This document shows, one piece after another, positions 47,438 through 58,809 of a stretch of DNA of 64,000 nucleotides. Where the stretch lies: assembly GCF_963576675.1 (NCBI RefSeq), contig NC_088911.1:32100501-32164500 (forward strand), given 5' to 3'. The notes under the pieces were generated by a model, which did not search any database, was not told the origin of the DNA, and was given only the letters and a program-made list of their open reading frames with translations. The position numbers were made by a program, and so were the translations under genes. Numbering within the stretch: the first letter of the stretch is position 1; every line of letters starts with the position of its first letter. This DNA comes from Euphorbia lathyris (lineage: Eukaryota > Streptophyta > Magnoliopsida > Malpighiales > Euphorbiaceae).

Positions 47438-48180
47438 ATGGCTACCGAACAATCTAATGGACTGTCTGAAACTAACAAGTCATTACGGTTCGAGGGAGCT
47501 CAATTCCAAAGGTGGAGACAGAAAATGTTGTTCTACCTTACCAAAAAAAAGTTGCTTCTATTCTTACCTCTGAGAAGCCTACTCTTCCTAAAGAAGCTAC
47601 TGAGGCAGAGATTCGTCATGCTGAAAAATGGACAGAGACCAACTTTCTATGCAAGAACTACAATCTGAATGGTTTAGCAGATGACTTGTATGATTACTAC
47701 TTTGCTGGAAAAAAAACTGCCAAAGAGATATGGGAAGCTTTGTAAAAGGAGTATGACACAGAAGAGGCTGGTTCGAAAAATATTATGTCAACCGCTACCT
47801 CATATTTCAAACGATTGATGAAACATCAGTGGAGGCTCAATCTCATGAACTTTAAAAAATTGTACATGAGATTATCTCAGAAGGTATGCCTCTTAATGAT
47901 CAAGTTCAAGTTGATGTAATTATTAACAAACTGCCTCCTTCCTGAAAGAATTTTAAGAATGTTCTCAGGCACAAACCCAATGAATTTTCTATGGGATTTT
48001 CTTATCACAAAATGAAAAAGGTCATAATAGATCCTTGTAAGCTGAACCAAGAAAAGGTGAACATTATACTTATAGTAGATTTGCATTGTAGGATAGTTCA
48101 CATCATAGTATACATGGAATACTGAGCAAAAAACTATACATCATCGGGCAGAATAGACATACGTCCTAGATCCTCAGCCA
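47438..48180 (+). pseudogene. Copia gag (UBN2-type) pseudogene, truncated
   Basis: Starts MATEQSNGLSETNKSLRFEG, followed by FQRWRQKMLFYL, the usual start of a copia gag. An A8 run near 47546 shifts the frame; the next frame goes on VASILTSEKP...KWTETNFLCKNYNLNGLADD to IWEAL and a TAA at 47743. After it, KEYDTEEAGSK and further pieces to about 48050 remain in several frames. No pol is attached. Confidence 0.75.
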
Positions 48181-48189
48181 TTGCATGAA

Positions 48190-48324
48190 TCTTCAGAGAG
48201 ATGTTATCTCCATAAATTTGGCGCCACAAATATTTACAAAACATGGGTTATTTCTTTCTATTCAAAATTTAAACATTCAAAAGGAAGCATACTCATATTT
48301 GGGAGATCGTGCATTGCATATGCT
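48190..48324 (-). pseudogene. Unrecognised coding relic, C-terminal part, split by element C
   Basis: On the minus strand a frame from the element C boundary reads MHDLPNMSMLPFECLNFE and stops near 48258. It continues in frame with 55575 onward once element C and one ATGCT copy are removed. The protein is not recognised. Confidence 0.4.
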
Positions 48325-49874
48325 TGATGCGTCTCACAGCGTCGGTACCGCAAGGCTCACTAAGGGATAAGTGTACCCCGTCGTTATCAAGTAATAAAAT
48401 CTGGACAAGTTCAGGTATCGAATCCACAGAATTTATTCCTACAAGTATCGAACTACTTGGTCTCAGGTGTTATCTAGGCTATGGGGGGGGTTTGAATTGG
48501 TTTTGATTAAATTAACCTACTCCTAATTAAGTTACCCTACTCCTATCTAAGTTATTCTACTCCTAAGTGATCTTTTACCAATGTAATTACCCGAAGGGAC
48601 ATGAGGTAATACGATAATAATGAAAATAGATTATTTAGACAAGGGAATTAAAACCTAATCCAAGTCACTTGTGTCTGAGGCGATTAACCCTACCTATCCT
48701 CCTGAGGTACCTAGTTCGTGATTCCCTTGTAAGGCCGAAACTAGCTCTAAAGCTCAGCAATTTGGGCTTAATCTTCTATAGGGACGTCAATCCTATAGGC
48801 ATGGACTAGGTCAGATTCAGCTCGCAATATGTGCCAACTTAATTTTAGGATTATCGAATGAGTTAAACCAATCAGACAAAGCGTAAGACAAAGATTTAAG
48901 CAATAGAACAATTGAATAAACAAAACTATAATATATATTAAAGATGAAAAGTATTGTCACGGAGATACAATGAGCCTAGGATTCATAATATGGATCAGAG
49001 GCTAGACAGAATATAAAAGAAGAAAAATCCCTTTTAGGGAACCTTTCTACCAATGTTGGCGTCTTCCTAGGACTTAATGGAACTTGAGCAATCCTCGGTG
49101 AATGAAGCTTCAGAGGTGTCTTCAATGGAGGTCGAAGGAGATGGAGGAGGTGGAGAGGATTTCTCAAGGTGGAAGCTAGGTTTGTACAAAAGATAAAAGA
49201 TATCTAATTTACAATAAAAATGTCCTAATTATAGTTGTGTTTGAGTCCCGATGCTAATTGGATTTGTTTCCTGTTGCAGGTGGGAGAGTCGGGACGCAAT
49301 CGTGGAGTCGTGGGGTCGGGAATCAGTCAAAAGACTGATTCCCGAGGCGCAGCGGCGCGAGCTGGGCACCAGCTCGCATAGCTGGCCTCTGATGGCCAGC
49401 TCGCCGAGCTGGAAAACAGTTTCGCCGAGCTGGCCTATAGAGGCCAGTTTTTGCGCTCTGGACATGCCCAATTCGCGGAGCGACTGCCGGGGGGTCCCCG
49501 AGATGCGATTTTTGACCGAAATTGATCTCGTTTTAACCTGCTCACGCATATAAACTCCAAACAACGTTAGTCCAAAGGCTAAATTGACCCACCAGTCGTT
49601 AGATTTGAGTGAAAACTCTGTTTAGTGAGACCTTTGGTGGATCAATTAGCCATAATAAATAATTGAAAGTTAACATACGTGCTATTTTGGCGATATTTGC
49701 CCAAAAACAACTAGAAAATGACCTCAAACTACAAAAAGTGAACAGGACACATACAAAACACAACTATCACGCACACATGCATAAAAATACGAGAATTGCT
49801 CGCTTATTGTAGGAAAACTAGACTAAACTAATCTAAAAACCGTACCTAAAGATAGGGGTTTTTGACCCCTATCA
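48325..49874 (-). repeat. Element C 3' LTR (1550 bp)
   Basis: Plus-strand TGATGCGTCTCACAG...CCCCTATCA. Blocks ATAAGTGTACCCCGTCG and AATAAAATCTGGAC correspond to LTR B's GGGGTACACTTGCCCC region. Its TATA has decayed to CTATAATTAGG, while the 5' LTR keeps TTATAAATAGG. Confidence 0.92.
49359..49447 (-). repeat. Palindrome-word array in the 3' LTR of C
   Basis: Interlocked palindromes: GAGCTGGGCACCAGCTC (7-bp arms, GCA spacer), AGCTGGCC-6-GGCCAGCT, CCAGCTCGCCGAGCTGG and CTGGCCT-4-AGGCCAG. AATCAGTCAAAAGACTGATT (8-bp arms) lies just before, at 49321-49340. The TATA relic is about 125 bases away, downstream in element orientation. Confidence 0.88.
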
Positions 49875-51480
49875 AACCTGCTCACACTTAAAACTTTACT
49901 TGGCCCCAAGTAAACTAAAAACGAAACCCGCAATCACAAGCAAGCTAGGAAACCTCCTAGTTTTACTAGGTGCTTGACACAATTTCGAGCATCTGTAATC
50001 ACATGCATTCGGAAGTACAAAGTAGAGACACGATGTCTAAAAGCCGCATTTCAATTATCACAGGTCATATGCTTAAGAAAAGGATACATGTTCAATTAAA
50101 CGAGCTTAAGGGGATAGCTAAGTAAAACACCTCACCATAGGTAGTTCACTCAATTCACACAATTTTAGTGGCTAAATTGTTTACTCTCGGCTTATGTTCT
50201 TGCTTAGGATTACGTTGATTTTGAACCTTCATCCGAGTTCCTCTACTATGCTACATGACTCCGACGATATCAAAAATAGCCTCGAATTGGGGTTGTAATG
50301 TGGTTAGAGGGTTAAAGGTGCAACAAAGGTTAGGAGTTCTAGCGCTAGAAAAACAAAGTTTAAAAATGGCTTTAGCAAAGATGAAGTGATTGAGCTTTTT
50401 ATTTCTTTATATATATACTTTTTTTTCTAAGACGTTCTAATTTTAAGAACTGGGGAATGGAGTTCTCCCCTTTTTGTTCATCTCTTTTTCTTTCTCTTTT
50501 TCTCTTTTTTTTTTTTTTGAATAGTGATGCCCATTCACTTCTTAGCTTTTTGGCTTGCTGCTATAATGCCATAAACAAAGAGAAAGCGCTAGAAGAAAAA
50601 ATAGACTCAATATGAGCTTTGCAAAAACTCGGGTTAGGTAACAAACTAAGTGATAGTTTACAAAAATTGGGTTAGAACGAAAGAAAATCTACAAGATATA
50701 AAATACAGGCTCAAAGGGGCTTCCTAGAGTAGATGAAAAAGAGAAAATAAGGTAAAGAAAAAGGTTAGTTCTAATGAGGCTGATTCATCGTTTATCATCT
50801 CAAATCATTGCATGTAGGTTCAACTCAGTATTAGGTGCAAAATCTGTAATCTTTCCACAAGTCAAAGCATTCACACAAAAATATCAAGAAAATAGCTTTT
50901 TGATGTTCGCTCTTAGGCTCAAGTTCAACTCACAATTCTTGGGTTTCAATTTTGTGTTTATTAGTTCTCCCAAGCTCAAATTCAATATCACATGCCTTCA
51001 ATTCTTAAGTTATCTACCTAAGTACTGATTTTAGCATTTCTTCAAAAGTAGGGTCTAAATGCAATCTTTAGCTCATGCTTTTACAGATACAAGGATTGTG
51101 TCCTACACCTAAACTAGTTGTCATACAATTTTAGATTCGTTTCTCAGTCCCCAGAAACAAATAACGAAGTTTAGATTCAAAGGAAGTTTTCGGTTTTAGG
51201 TCCTAAACATGCAAAAACATAAACAAAGCATAAATAAAACCCAAAAACGCAAAACTAAACTAGACACGACGCAACAAAAATTAAAAAAATTTACAATTTT
51301 TGTAAGTTTGTCTACCCCTCCTCCTCACACTTAAATCATGCAATAAGTTACAACATTGCATATAAAACAATAAAATACATGTGAAATAAGTTAGGGTGGA
51401 GAAGACAACTTACTAACCAAAGTTAAAAACAGAAATCCATAATTGAATTAAAAAGAAAAACAAACCTAGAAAACGTTTAA
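49875..51480 (-). other. Non-coding 3' internal region of element C
   Basis: Ends with CAAGTAAAGTTTTAAGTGTG before the 3' LTR. No pol motif in any frame. Long T/TC-rich tract near 50400-50520. Confidence 0.7.
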
Positions 51481-51486
51481 TCCAAA

Positions 51487-51504
51487 CTTGGGTTGCCTCC
51501 CAAG
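51487..51504 (-). other. Conserved hairpin after the gag-like ORF (element C)
   Basis: Same CTTGGGAGGCAACCCAAG hairpin as in element B at 24090-24107, preceded in element orientation by GTCGAGCTAACCGACTATAA. The sequence is kept in both although the ORFs and spacers have diverged. Confidence 0.7.
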
Positions 51505-51686
51505 AAGCGCTACTTTTATAGTCGGTTAGCTCGACATAGAGTTTCTTCCGAAGTATAAGCTTATATCCGCGTTAGGAACTCGAATTCCTTAACAAACAAT
51601 CCGTACCTACAAAACGGATTAGGGGCCTCAAATAAGTTTAATGAAAATAAGCGGCCAAATTTAAACATATTATGAAAAAGTTTGGT

Positions 51687-52406
51687 TTACTGCCTTTTGG
51701 ATTCTCTTGGTAGGTCGAAGAGAGTCAAAACTTCTGAGCATGAAGCAAACCTAAACGTTTCTAGCTTTTGAGGAAAAGGTAGTTGAGATACACAAGTTTT
51801 GATTTGATCTTTTATCTCTATCATATGATTTAGAATTTCAGATTTTGAACCGGGGTTGCTTACCGCTTCTGGTTCCTCACTTACCTTGAGTGATGCATGT
51901 GACAGTGGACTTGGTTCTACATTTTTGTCACTCTTCAAGGCTTGAGCTGATTCCCTTTGTGGGATTTCTATGTTTTCCTTCATGTCTGGGAGAGCATCTC
52001 GGGATTGCTTTTGTATCTCATGGTTTATTTGAGCCAATTGGTTGCTCAAGTCCTTGCAAACCTCCTCATTGATTGTAAGTCGGGTTGATATTCCTTTCAA
52101 AAGGGACAGCACCTCATCTCGTGAGCTAGAGGGTTGTGGAGGAACTTGGCTTGCTTGTTCATAAGGGAACATTCCCAATTCGTTTTCCCTGTGCTCATTA
52201 ACAAACCTATTTGGAGGCCTCAATATGTTAGGGTTCTCGTAGGACAGATTTGAGTGTTGAGGTCTCCTCCAATCACTATCATAAAAGCTGTAAGAATTGG
52301 GGTTAGAATTGTACCTTTGGTGATTGCCCACAAAACTTACACTTTCATTGGTGTTGAGGCTCAGTTTCGCCATCAAGATATCCATTTTCTTATTTAACTC
52401 GGCCAT
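51687..52406 (-). CDS. Gag C-terminal-like ORF of Athila-type element C
   Basis: 239 codons starting MAELNKKMDILMAKL. Residues 20-70 hold VSFVGNHQRYNSNP, DSDWRRPQHSNLSYEN and LRPPNRF, recalling the C-terminal region of Athila gag, where VGN, NPYS..YNPGWRNHPNFS and PP follow one another. A probable coiled coil spans about 100-135 (LSLLKGISTRLTINEEVCKD), and near the end is VLTLFDLPRESKRQ, matching element B. The frame is open upstream to a TAA, without an ATG, so the original protein was probably longer. After its stop, sequence similar to B's ORF tail continues to the hairpin. Translation is unproven. Confidence 0.55.
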   Translation of the reverse strand: MAELNKKMDILMAKLSLNTNESVSFVGNHQRYNSNPNSYSFYDSDWRRPQHSNLSYENPNILRPPNRFVNEHRENELGMFPYEQASQVPPQPSSSRDEVLSLLKGISTRLTINEEVCKDLSNQLAQINHEIQKQSRDALPDMKENIEIPQRESAQALKSDKNVEPSPLSHASLKVSEEPEAVSNPGSKSEILNHMIEIKDQIKTCVSQLPFPQKLETFRFASCSEVLTLFDLPRESKRQ

Positions 52407-52721
52407 GGAGGGATTGGGAGCCTCATTCTCCAGGGCATGAATGTATTGTCTTGATGGGATAGTAAACTTTTAAGCTTGCCACTCGACTCTTTCTTGCCAA
52501 TTCATTGATCAGAGAATGCTGAGAAAAAGTGAAGTTCTAGCACAAAAGTTGATAAGTAAAAGTATACATTAATGAACAAATACAAAAGATATGAACAAGT
52601 ATAGAATGTATAAAGAATTATATATAAACATGTATAAACGATATAAACAAAGGATATTCACAAAAGAATGCATAAACTAACAAATCGACATTTGGTTCGA
52701 TATTGCAGAAGAAATAAATCC

Positions 52722-52739
52722 CCGGCAACGGCGCCAAAA
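52722..52739 (-). promoter_or_regulatory. Element C primer binding site (tRNA-Asp)
   Basis: The plus-strand TCCCCGGCAACGGCGCCA is the 3' end of tRNA-Asp itself, so the minus-strand element RNA carries the complementary primer site just inside the 5' LTR. Confidence 0.88.
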
Positions 52740-53326
52740 ACTTGATACGCATCACGGCGTCGGTACCGCAAGGCTCACTAAGGGATAAGTATACTCCGTC
52801 GTTATCAAGTAATAAAATCTGGACAAGTCCAGGTATCGAATCCACAGGATTTATTCCTGCAAGTATCGAACTACTTGGTCTCAAGTGTTATCTAGGCTAT
52901 GGGGGGTTTGAATTGGTTTTGATTAAACTAACCTACTCCTAATTAATTTACCCCTACTCCTATCTAAGTTATTCTACTCCTAAGTGATCTTTTACCAATG
53001 TAATTACCCGAAGGGACATGAGGTGATACGATAATAATGAAAATAAATTATTTAGACAACGGAATTAAAACCTAATCCAAGTCACTTGTGTCCGAGGCGA
53101 TTAACCCTACCTATCCTCCTGAGGTACCTAGTTCGTGATTCCCTTGTAAGGTCAAAACTAGCTCTAAGCCTCAGCAATTTGGGCTTAATCTTCTATAGGG
53201 TCGTCAATCCTATAGGCACTGACTAGGTCAGATTCAGCTCGCAATATGTGCCAACTTAATTTTAGGATTATCGAATGAGTTAAACCAATCAGACAAAGCG
53301 TAAGACAAAGATTTAAGCAATAGAAC

Positions 53327-54579
53327 TAGGGCTGTTAATATGGGTCACAACACGATAACACGATTCGCGTAACACGGAAATTAAACGAATTAGGGTTGAG
53401 ATAAATGGGTTTGGATCATAAATGGGTCGACACGCCTAACCCATAAAATAAACGGGTCGGGTCGCAGGTTGACTCACGAATTCGTTGTAACCCGTATAAT
53501 TTAGGAGAGTCTATGGATCATGTCAACCCAACCGCGAACCCATCTAACCTGTCCCATCTAACCCATATATCATGTAAATATAAAAAAGTTTTATGGATAT
53601 TAAAGTAATTTTAATTTTTAACCCTTATATATATATATATATTACAGAACAAGTTAGGTTTCCAACTTTCTTTCCCTAACAATTTGTGTTGCCTGCCTCT
53701 CTTCATTGACATTCGGTCAACGCTTCAGTCTCTAGCCACAAGTAAGTCTTTTGTTGAGTCAACTTCTAGTATGATATGTCTAACTTCTGATTGTTGGTCT
53801 TCTATTACAACAGATGAGTATATATGTTTGACCGAGCATTTTATTGATAAAGATTGGAATATCCAAAAGAGAATTTTAAACTTTTGTTATTTGCCTCCTC
53901 CATATAATGGTGTATCTCTTTGTGAAAAAATTCACAATTTCTTGTTGGGTTGGAAAATTGATGGTAGAATTTTATCACTTATTTTGGATAATGCAAGTGC
54001 AAATGATACATGTGTGGACTTGTTGAAAAATTTATTGAATAGCAAGGGTTGTCTATTAAATTGTGGAGATTTTTTTCATATGGGATGTTCTGCTCACATT
54101 CTAAATTTAATAGTTCAGGATGGGTTGAAAGAAATTGATGACTTAGTTTGCATTGAATCAAAGACTAATGAACAATATACTAATTTTGTTGTTGTTTAAG
54201 TTGAATTGAATGTTTTAGTTTTAGTTTATTTGTTATTTGGAATTGAAATTTTATATTTTGTTTGTAAGTTTTGGATTTTAGACTTTTGATGTTATCTTGT
54301 TGAATTTGTTTTGTTAGTTTGTATTGGATTTTATTTTTCCATATGCAACTATGCATGTTTTTATTTTCTTTTTCATTTTGTTTAGTTAAATATTTTTTTA
54401 ATATGGAGTTGTAAAATTAAATGGGTTAGCCAGGTTGACACATTCAACCCACTTCTTAAACGAATCGTGCCGAGTCGACCCATTTATTAAATGGGTTGGG
54501 TCAGGGTTGGGATAAATGGGTCACCTGAGTAAGTCGACACGACACGTTTACAACCCGCGAACCCATATTGACACCCCTA
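53327..54579 (+). mobile_element. hAT element (Ac/RICESLEEPER-like), internally deleted, 1253 bp
   Basis: Ends TAGGGCTGTTAATATGGGTC and, reversed, TAGGGGTGTCAATATGGGTT. Perfect 8-bp duplication AATAGAAC at 53319-53326 and 54580-54587; the undisturbed site is visible in the other LTR. Subterminal regions are rich in AACCCAT/ATGGGTT words. It carries a transposase fragment. Confidence 0.93.
53660..54199 (+). pseudogene. hAT transposase fragment
   Basis: An open frame of ~170 codons without a proper start. It reads SDCWSSITTDEYICLTEHFI, a DKDWNIQKRIL segment, ILDNASAND and HMGCSAHILNLIVQDGL, the central catalytic landmarks of plant hAT transposases (a D in the DNASAND region, and C-H in the last motif). 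The N-terminal BED zinc finger and C-terminal dimerisation domain are missing, so it cannot be a working transposase. Confidence 0.88.
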
Positions 54580-55030
54580 AATAGAACAATTGAATAAACA
54601 AAACTATAATATATATTAAAGATGAAAAGTATTGTCACGGACATACAATGAGCCTAGGATTCATAACATGGATCAGAGGCTAGACAGAATATAAAAGAAG
54701 AAAATTCCCTTTCAGGGAACCTGTCTACCAATGCAGGCGTCTTCCTAGGACTTAAAGATGGAACTTGAGCAATCCTCGGTGAATGAAGCTTCGGAGGTGT
54801 CTTCTATGGAGGTCGAAGGAGATGGAGGAGGTGGAGAGGATTTCTCAAGGTGGAAGCTAGGTTTTTACAAAAGATAAAAGATATCTAATTTACAATAAAA
54901 AGGTCCTATTTATAATTGTGTTTGAGTCCCGATGCTAATTGGATTTGTTTCCTGTTGCAGGTGGGAGAGTCGGGACGCAATCGTGGAGTCGTGGGGTCGG
55001 GAATCAGTCAAAAGACTGATTCCCCAGTCG

Positions 55031-55142
55031 CAGCTCACCGAGCTGGCCTCTGGCAGCCAGCATGCCGCGAGCTGGGCACCAGCTCGCCGAGCTGCTCGTC
55101 GAGCTGGAAAACAGCTTCGTCGAGCTGGCCTACAGAGGCCAG
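55031..55142 (-). repeat. Palindrome-word array in the 5' LTR of C
   Basis: GAGCTGGGCACCAGCTC, AGCTCGCCGAGCT, GCTCGTCGAGC and CTGGCCT-4-AGGCCAG lie in tandem; AATCAGTCAAAAGACTGATT precedes at about 55003-55022. The intact TATA, TTATAAATAGG on the minus strand near 54904-54914, is about 120 bases downstream in element orientation. Confidence 0.88.
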
Positions 55143-55574
55143 TTTTTGCGCTCTGGACATGCCCAATTCACCGAGCGACTGCCGGAGGGTCCCCGAGATC
55201 CGATTTTTGATCGAAATTGATCTCGTTTTAACCTGCACACGCACATAAACTACAAACAATGTTAGTCCAAAGGCTAAATTGACCCACTAGTCGTTAGATT
55301 TGAGTGAAAACTCCGTTTAGTGAGACCTTTGGTGGATCATTTAGCCATAATAAATAATTGAAAGTTAACATACGTGCTATTTTGGCGATATTTGCCCAAA
55401 AACAACTAGAAAACGACCTCAAACTACAAAAAGTGATCAGGACGCATACAAAACACAACTATCACGCACACATGCATAAAAATTTGAGAATTGCTCGTTT
55501 ATCGTAGGAAAACTAAACTAAACTAACCTAAAAACTGTACCTAAAGATAGGGGTTTTTTACCCCTATCAATGCT

Positions 55575-56300
55575 TCAAGCTCTTCATTGCTCAGTTCGAC
55601 AAGAACTTGCTTTAGCGTGGCTGTGTTCGCTTTTCCATTCGCTTCTTCCATGCGAGTAAAATCTATCTCAGGAACTTGCCATCATTTTCTAAGAAGAGTT
55701 TGGCCTCTAACAAAGGGAATTTTAAGTCATTGAAGGTGTCATATTCGTTCTATTAGTTCATTTCAACTAAAGCTTTCCATCTTGATCCACTCTTCAATAT
55801 AAAAAATTCTAGAATCATCAGAACTTGGGTCCTTGAGGAAGGAATAGGATGGAACGAAGGCCTAGATATCTACTTCCCTAGCCGAAGATGAAGCCAGTTT
55901 GGTAGAAACATGTTCTGTCATATTCTCTATAGCATTTTCATGATCTGGAGATGAATGCACTATAATCATTAGAGGTTCCTTTAAGGTGGGATCAAGCCCA
56001 GGAAAAGGAAGATCTCTGATAAAAAGATCATCTCGAGTCGCTTGAGCCTCTAGCTAAACTAGATCATCAAGAAGAGATAAATTCTCTCAAGGACCTGAAG
56101 GAGCTTCGATATACACCGAAGGGGTAGGTTCGGTATGGAGGCTTCGGCTTCGGCAGCCAAGCTGACTTCGGGATCAATAGCAAAAAGTTCTATTCTAGGC
56201 CCTCCAGTCGGTAAAGATGAAGAAATAAATTCTGTGAAGCCGAAGTCATTTTCCCTATGTTCAATTGTTTGATTCGAGCTGCGAATTGGGCACAAAAAGA
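55575..56300 (-). pseudogene. Unrecognised coding relic, N-terminal part
   Basis: Minus-strand frames carry polar stretches (LFIRDLPFPGLDPTLKEPL, DHENAIENMTEHVS, EANGKANTATLKQVLVELSN) broken by several stops. It joins in frame with 48324 across the empty site of element C. Composition is like a retroelement gag or spacer, but I do not recognise the family. Confidence 0.4.
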
Positions 56301-56690
56301 CATATTGTCAGGATTACCTATATCCAACAAAACCAAAAAGCAAAATAAGAAAAATATAAAGTAAATTCATCTTATTCTCTTTGAAATCTTTTTGAATCCT
56401 TGTAGAAAATTTTGCCTTTTTTGGTTCCAAGAGCTGAAGGAATATCGGATCGGATTATGACAAGCATATCATGGTATGACCATTACGTTCCTTTTTCTCC
56501 CTAGAGGTAAGAGTCCTGGCAGGTTCCAAGATTCAGAGTCGCATGAGGCTTCATTCCATTTTGTCTCAAAGGGAAAACCTCGTGAGTATGGGCCTTCGAG
56601 AATGGAAGCATTCGTTTTTATCCCAAACCATTAGTAGAGAGATATTAAGGGTAAATTAATGATTTTAATAGCATAATTAATATTGCATTA

Positions 56691-56692
<2 letters not shown>

Positions 56693-56725
<33 letters not shown>
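56693..56725. repeat. (TA)n microsatellite
   Basis: About 16 TA units directly left of the SIRE-like LTR. Confidence 0.85.
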
Positions 56726-56727
<2 letters not shown>

Positions 56728-56732
56728 GTGAG

Positions 56733-58167
56733 TGTTGGTCCCGTGTAACGTAATAGGATTAGTTCCAAGGGGGGTTAGGAACTAATGTAACTTTTTTCGC
56801 TTAATAATTGCTGACTTAATTGAATGTTTAATAGTTTAACTCAGCTTTTAGGTCAGCAAGGCTGAGTGAGATGTAAGACAGCTTTAATCAGATACTGACT
56901 AGAGCTGTTTCAGTATTGAGTTGGGAAATAACACTTTAAGTTAGTTTCCAACTCAGCACTCTGGTTACTCAGCGTCGGCTTTTACAGATTATTTACTGAG
57001 CAACTTTAAGCAAGCAACACATACATATATATATATATCAAGAGAAAGGATTAGAGATTACTCAGCAGACTTATCCTGGTTCGGCCTCACCGCCTACGTC
57101 TAGTCCCCGGAATCCTTCCGAGCTTTTTCAATCCTCTACTGAGCTCTTTAAAGGTAGAGCACAAACCTTTTACAATAGCAACTGAGTATGCAAGAGTACC
57201 GTCCTCTATTCGTCTACTCAATCCTATCTACCACTGAACACTATAACCGAGTATTCAGATTTTCTCTACCACTGAGTAATATAACCGAGTACTCAGCTTC
57301 ACTCTTCTAACCTTTTAAAATTGATACAAGATTGTTCTCACAAAACGAAGAACACTTTAGATGAATAAAATTCACTCTATAGTTTTACACAATGATTGGA
57401 ATTGGGTGTAAGAACTTGCTTTTTCTATTCAGACAGCTTCTCTTTTGGATTTTTGACTTAGTGAAGATTTTGCTTGTCTGTATCTCTCTTGTATTTTTTT
57501 TTGGCAATGATCCAAGTGATGAACTTGTCCATTTATAGTGAATTCTGAATCTTCAATGATTTGAATTCCGACATATCCATTGAGAGTAAACGGTCTTCTT
57601 TCGTCATTGATTGGTCGGCTTCCAGAATTGCAGGCCAATCTTGTCGTCTGTTTTTAGCAGGATCCAGGTTTGCCAGTTTCGTCTTCTTGCGCCAGGTTCG
57701 TCTTCTAGCGCCAGGTTTGTCTTCTTGCCAAACGTCAGATGGTCCATACGTCTCGAAAAGGTCCTTGAAACGGATTTCCGAGGCTTCTGAAATGTGTCAG
57801 ACTTTGTCTCACAAGTTGACGGATAATTGGACACTGACTTGATTATCACTCAGTTTGACTTAGCGGTGACTTTGATATTTACTCAGCTTGACTTAGCAGC
57901 TTCGCCTTCAAGCTTTTCTGAAGAAGACGTTTCTTTCGTAAAGCTGAGTTGCATTCTACTCAGCTCTGTTGTGTGGCTTGCTCATGCTGACTTTGTTCTG
58001 TCTTTCTTTTATAGTCTTTCAGTTCCTGTTCTCGTTAGTTAACTTACTCAACCTTGAACAAACACATTAGTACAATTAAATCAAAGCACTTAAATTTAAT
58101 TGTTTAATCATGGGATTAACTCAAATAATTTTGTCAAATCAAAATCATGTGGAAAGGTGTTTCAACA
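56733..58167 (-). repeat. SIRE-like copia 3' LTR
   Basis: Minus-strand TGTTGAAACACC...GGGACCAACA. The polypurine tract AAAATGGGGGAGTT lies directly outside its 5' edge (58168-58181), so it is a 3' LTR. TATA (CTATAAATGG, minus) is near 57535. Many ACTCAGC/CTGAGT words are scattered through it. The family assignment rests on general similarity of end sequence and layout. Confidence 0.7.
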
Positions 58168-58809
58168 AACTCCCCCATTTTGATGTTGGCAAAAGTATTT
58201 AATCAAGGAACTCAGTGTTGAGCATCCCTCATGATTTTTAACCTTTTTCTTCTTCTGAAATTACTCCCCCATAAGGGTTGCATTTGTTGACTTAGTTCAA
58301 CTCTAAACCTTCTAAGATCTAATTGAGTGAATCTAAGACTTAAGTCCACGGACTTAGTTCAATTCTAAACCTTCTAAGATTTAATCGAAAAGAGCCTAAG
58401 GTCAGCTTCCGAAGAAGGTCAATACTTGGAACATTTAGTCATTTACTCAGTTTTGATACACAGTTAAGTTCAGGTATCAGAGTTGGGTTTATTCGAGTTG
58501 AGGTATACTGAGTATATTTTGCTTGTTTAATTTTTATGTTCACAAGTTTTTTGTTGTTCAATGAGTAGATTCATGAGACAGGTCAGCATATTAACATAGC
58601 TTGTAAGCATCACATATATATGAAGACAGTTTGTAGAAAAGATGCTTTTATATAGAGATAGTCAGTTCAACAAAAAGAAAACATGCCAGATATAAATTAC
58701 AAGTCTCAAGCTAAGTCTAGTTCTATTTCTACTTTTTGATATTGGCTTGAACTTGGTTAGATTTGGCTTTGGGTTTGGCTGTTTTCTGTTGCTGACTTTG
58801 ATTGCCTGG
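58168..58809 (-). mobile_element. 3' internal sequence of the SIRE-like element, cut by element D
   Basis: Non-coding, with two copies of a ~60-bp block around 'ttcaa(c/t)tctaaaccttctaaga' (58288 and 58358) and further ACTCAG words. It ends abruptly at 58809, where the Tat-type LTR begins. Confidence 0.6.

Larger units (their letters stand above)
48325..55569 (-). mobile_element. Athila-like non-autonomous LTR element C, with nested hAT
   Basis: Minus-strand element. The 5' LTR is 52743-55569 (with a 1.25-kb hAT inside) and the 3' LTR 48325-49874; in this orientation both start TGATAGGGGT. The perfect target duplication ATGCT is at 48320-48324 and 55570-55574. A primer site for tRNA-Asp (TGGCGCCGTTGCCGGGGA) reads from 52739 downward. 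Internally there is a gag-like ORF (52406-51687) and the conserved hairpin, but no pol. LTR divergence is visibly higher than in B, so it is older. Confidence 0.92.
52743..55569 (-). repeat. Element C 5' LTR (1566 bp without the nested hAT)
   Basis: Plus-strand TGATACGCATCACGG...CCCCTATCA. Interrupted by the hAT element at 53327-54579 and one copy of its AATAGAAC duplication; flanking LTR sequence rejoins exactly to match 48325-49874. Confidence 0.92.

Noticed and set aside
49229..49564. Overlapping ORFs on both strands, repeated at 54916-55259
   Set aside because: Open because of the GC-rich palindrome words in LTR C; both strands are open, and the reading differs between the two LTR copies.
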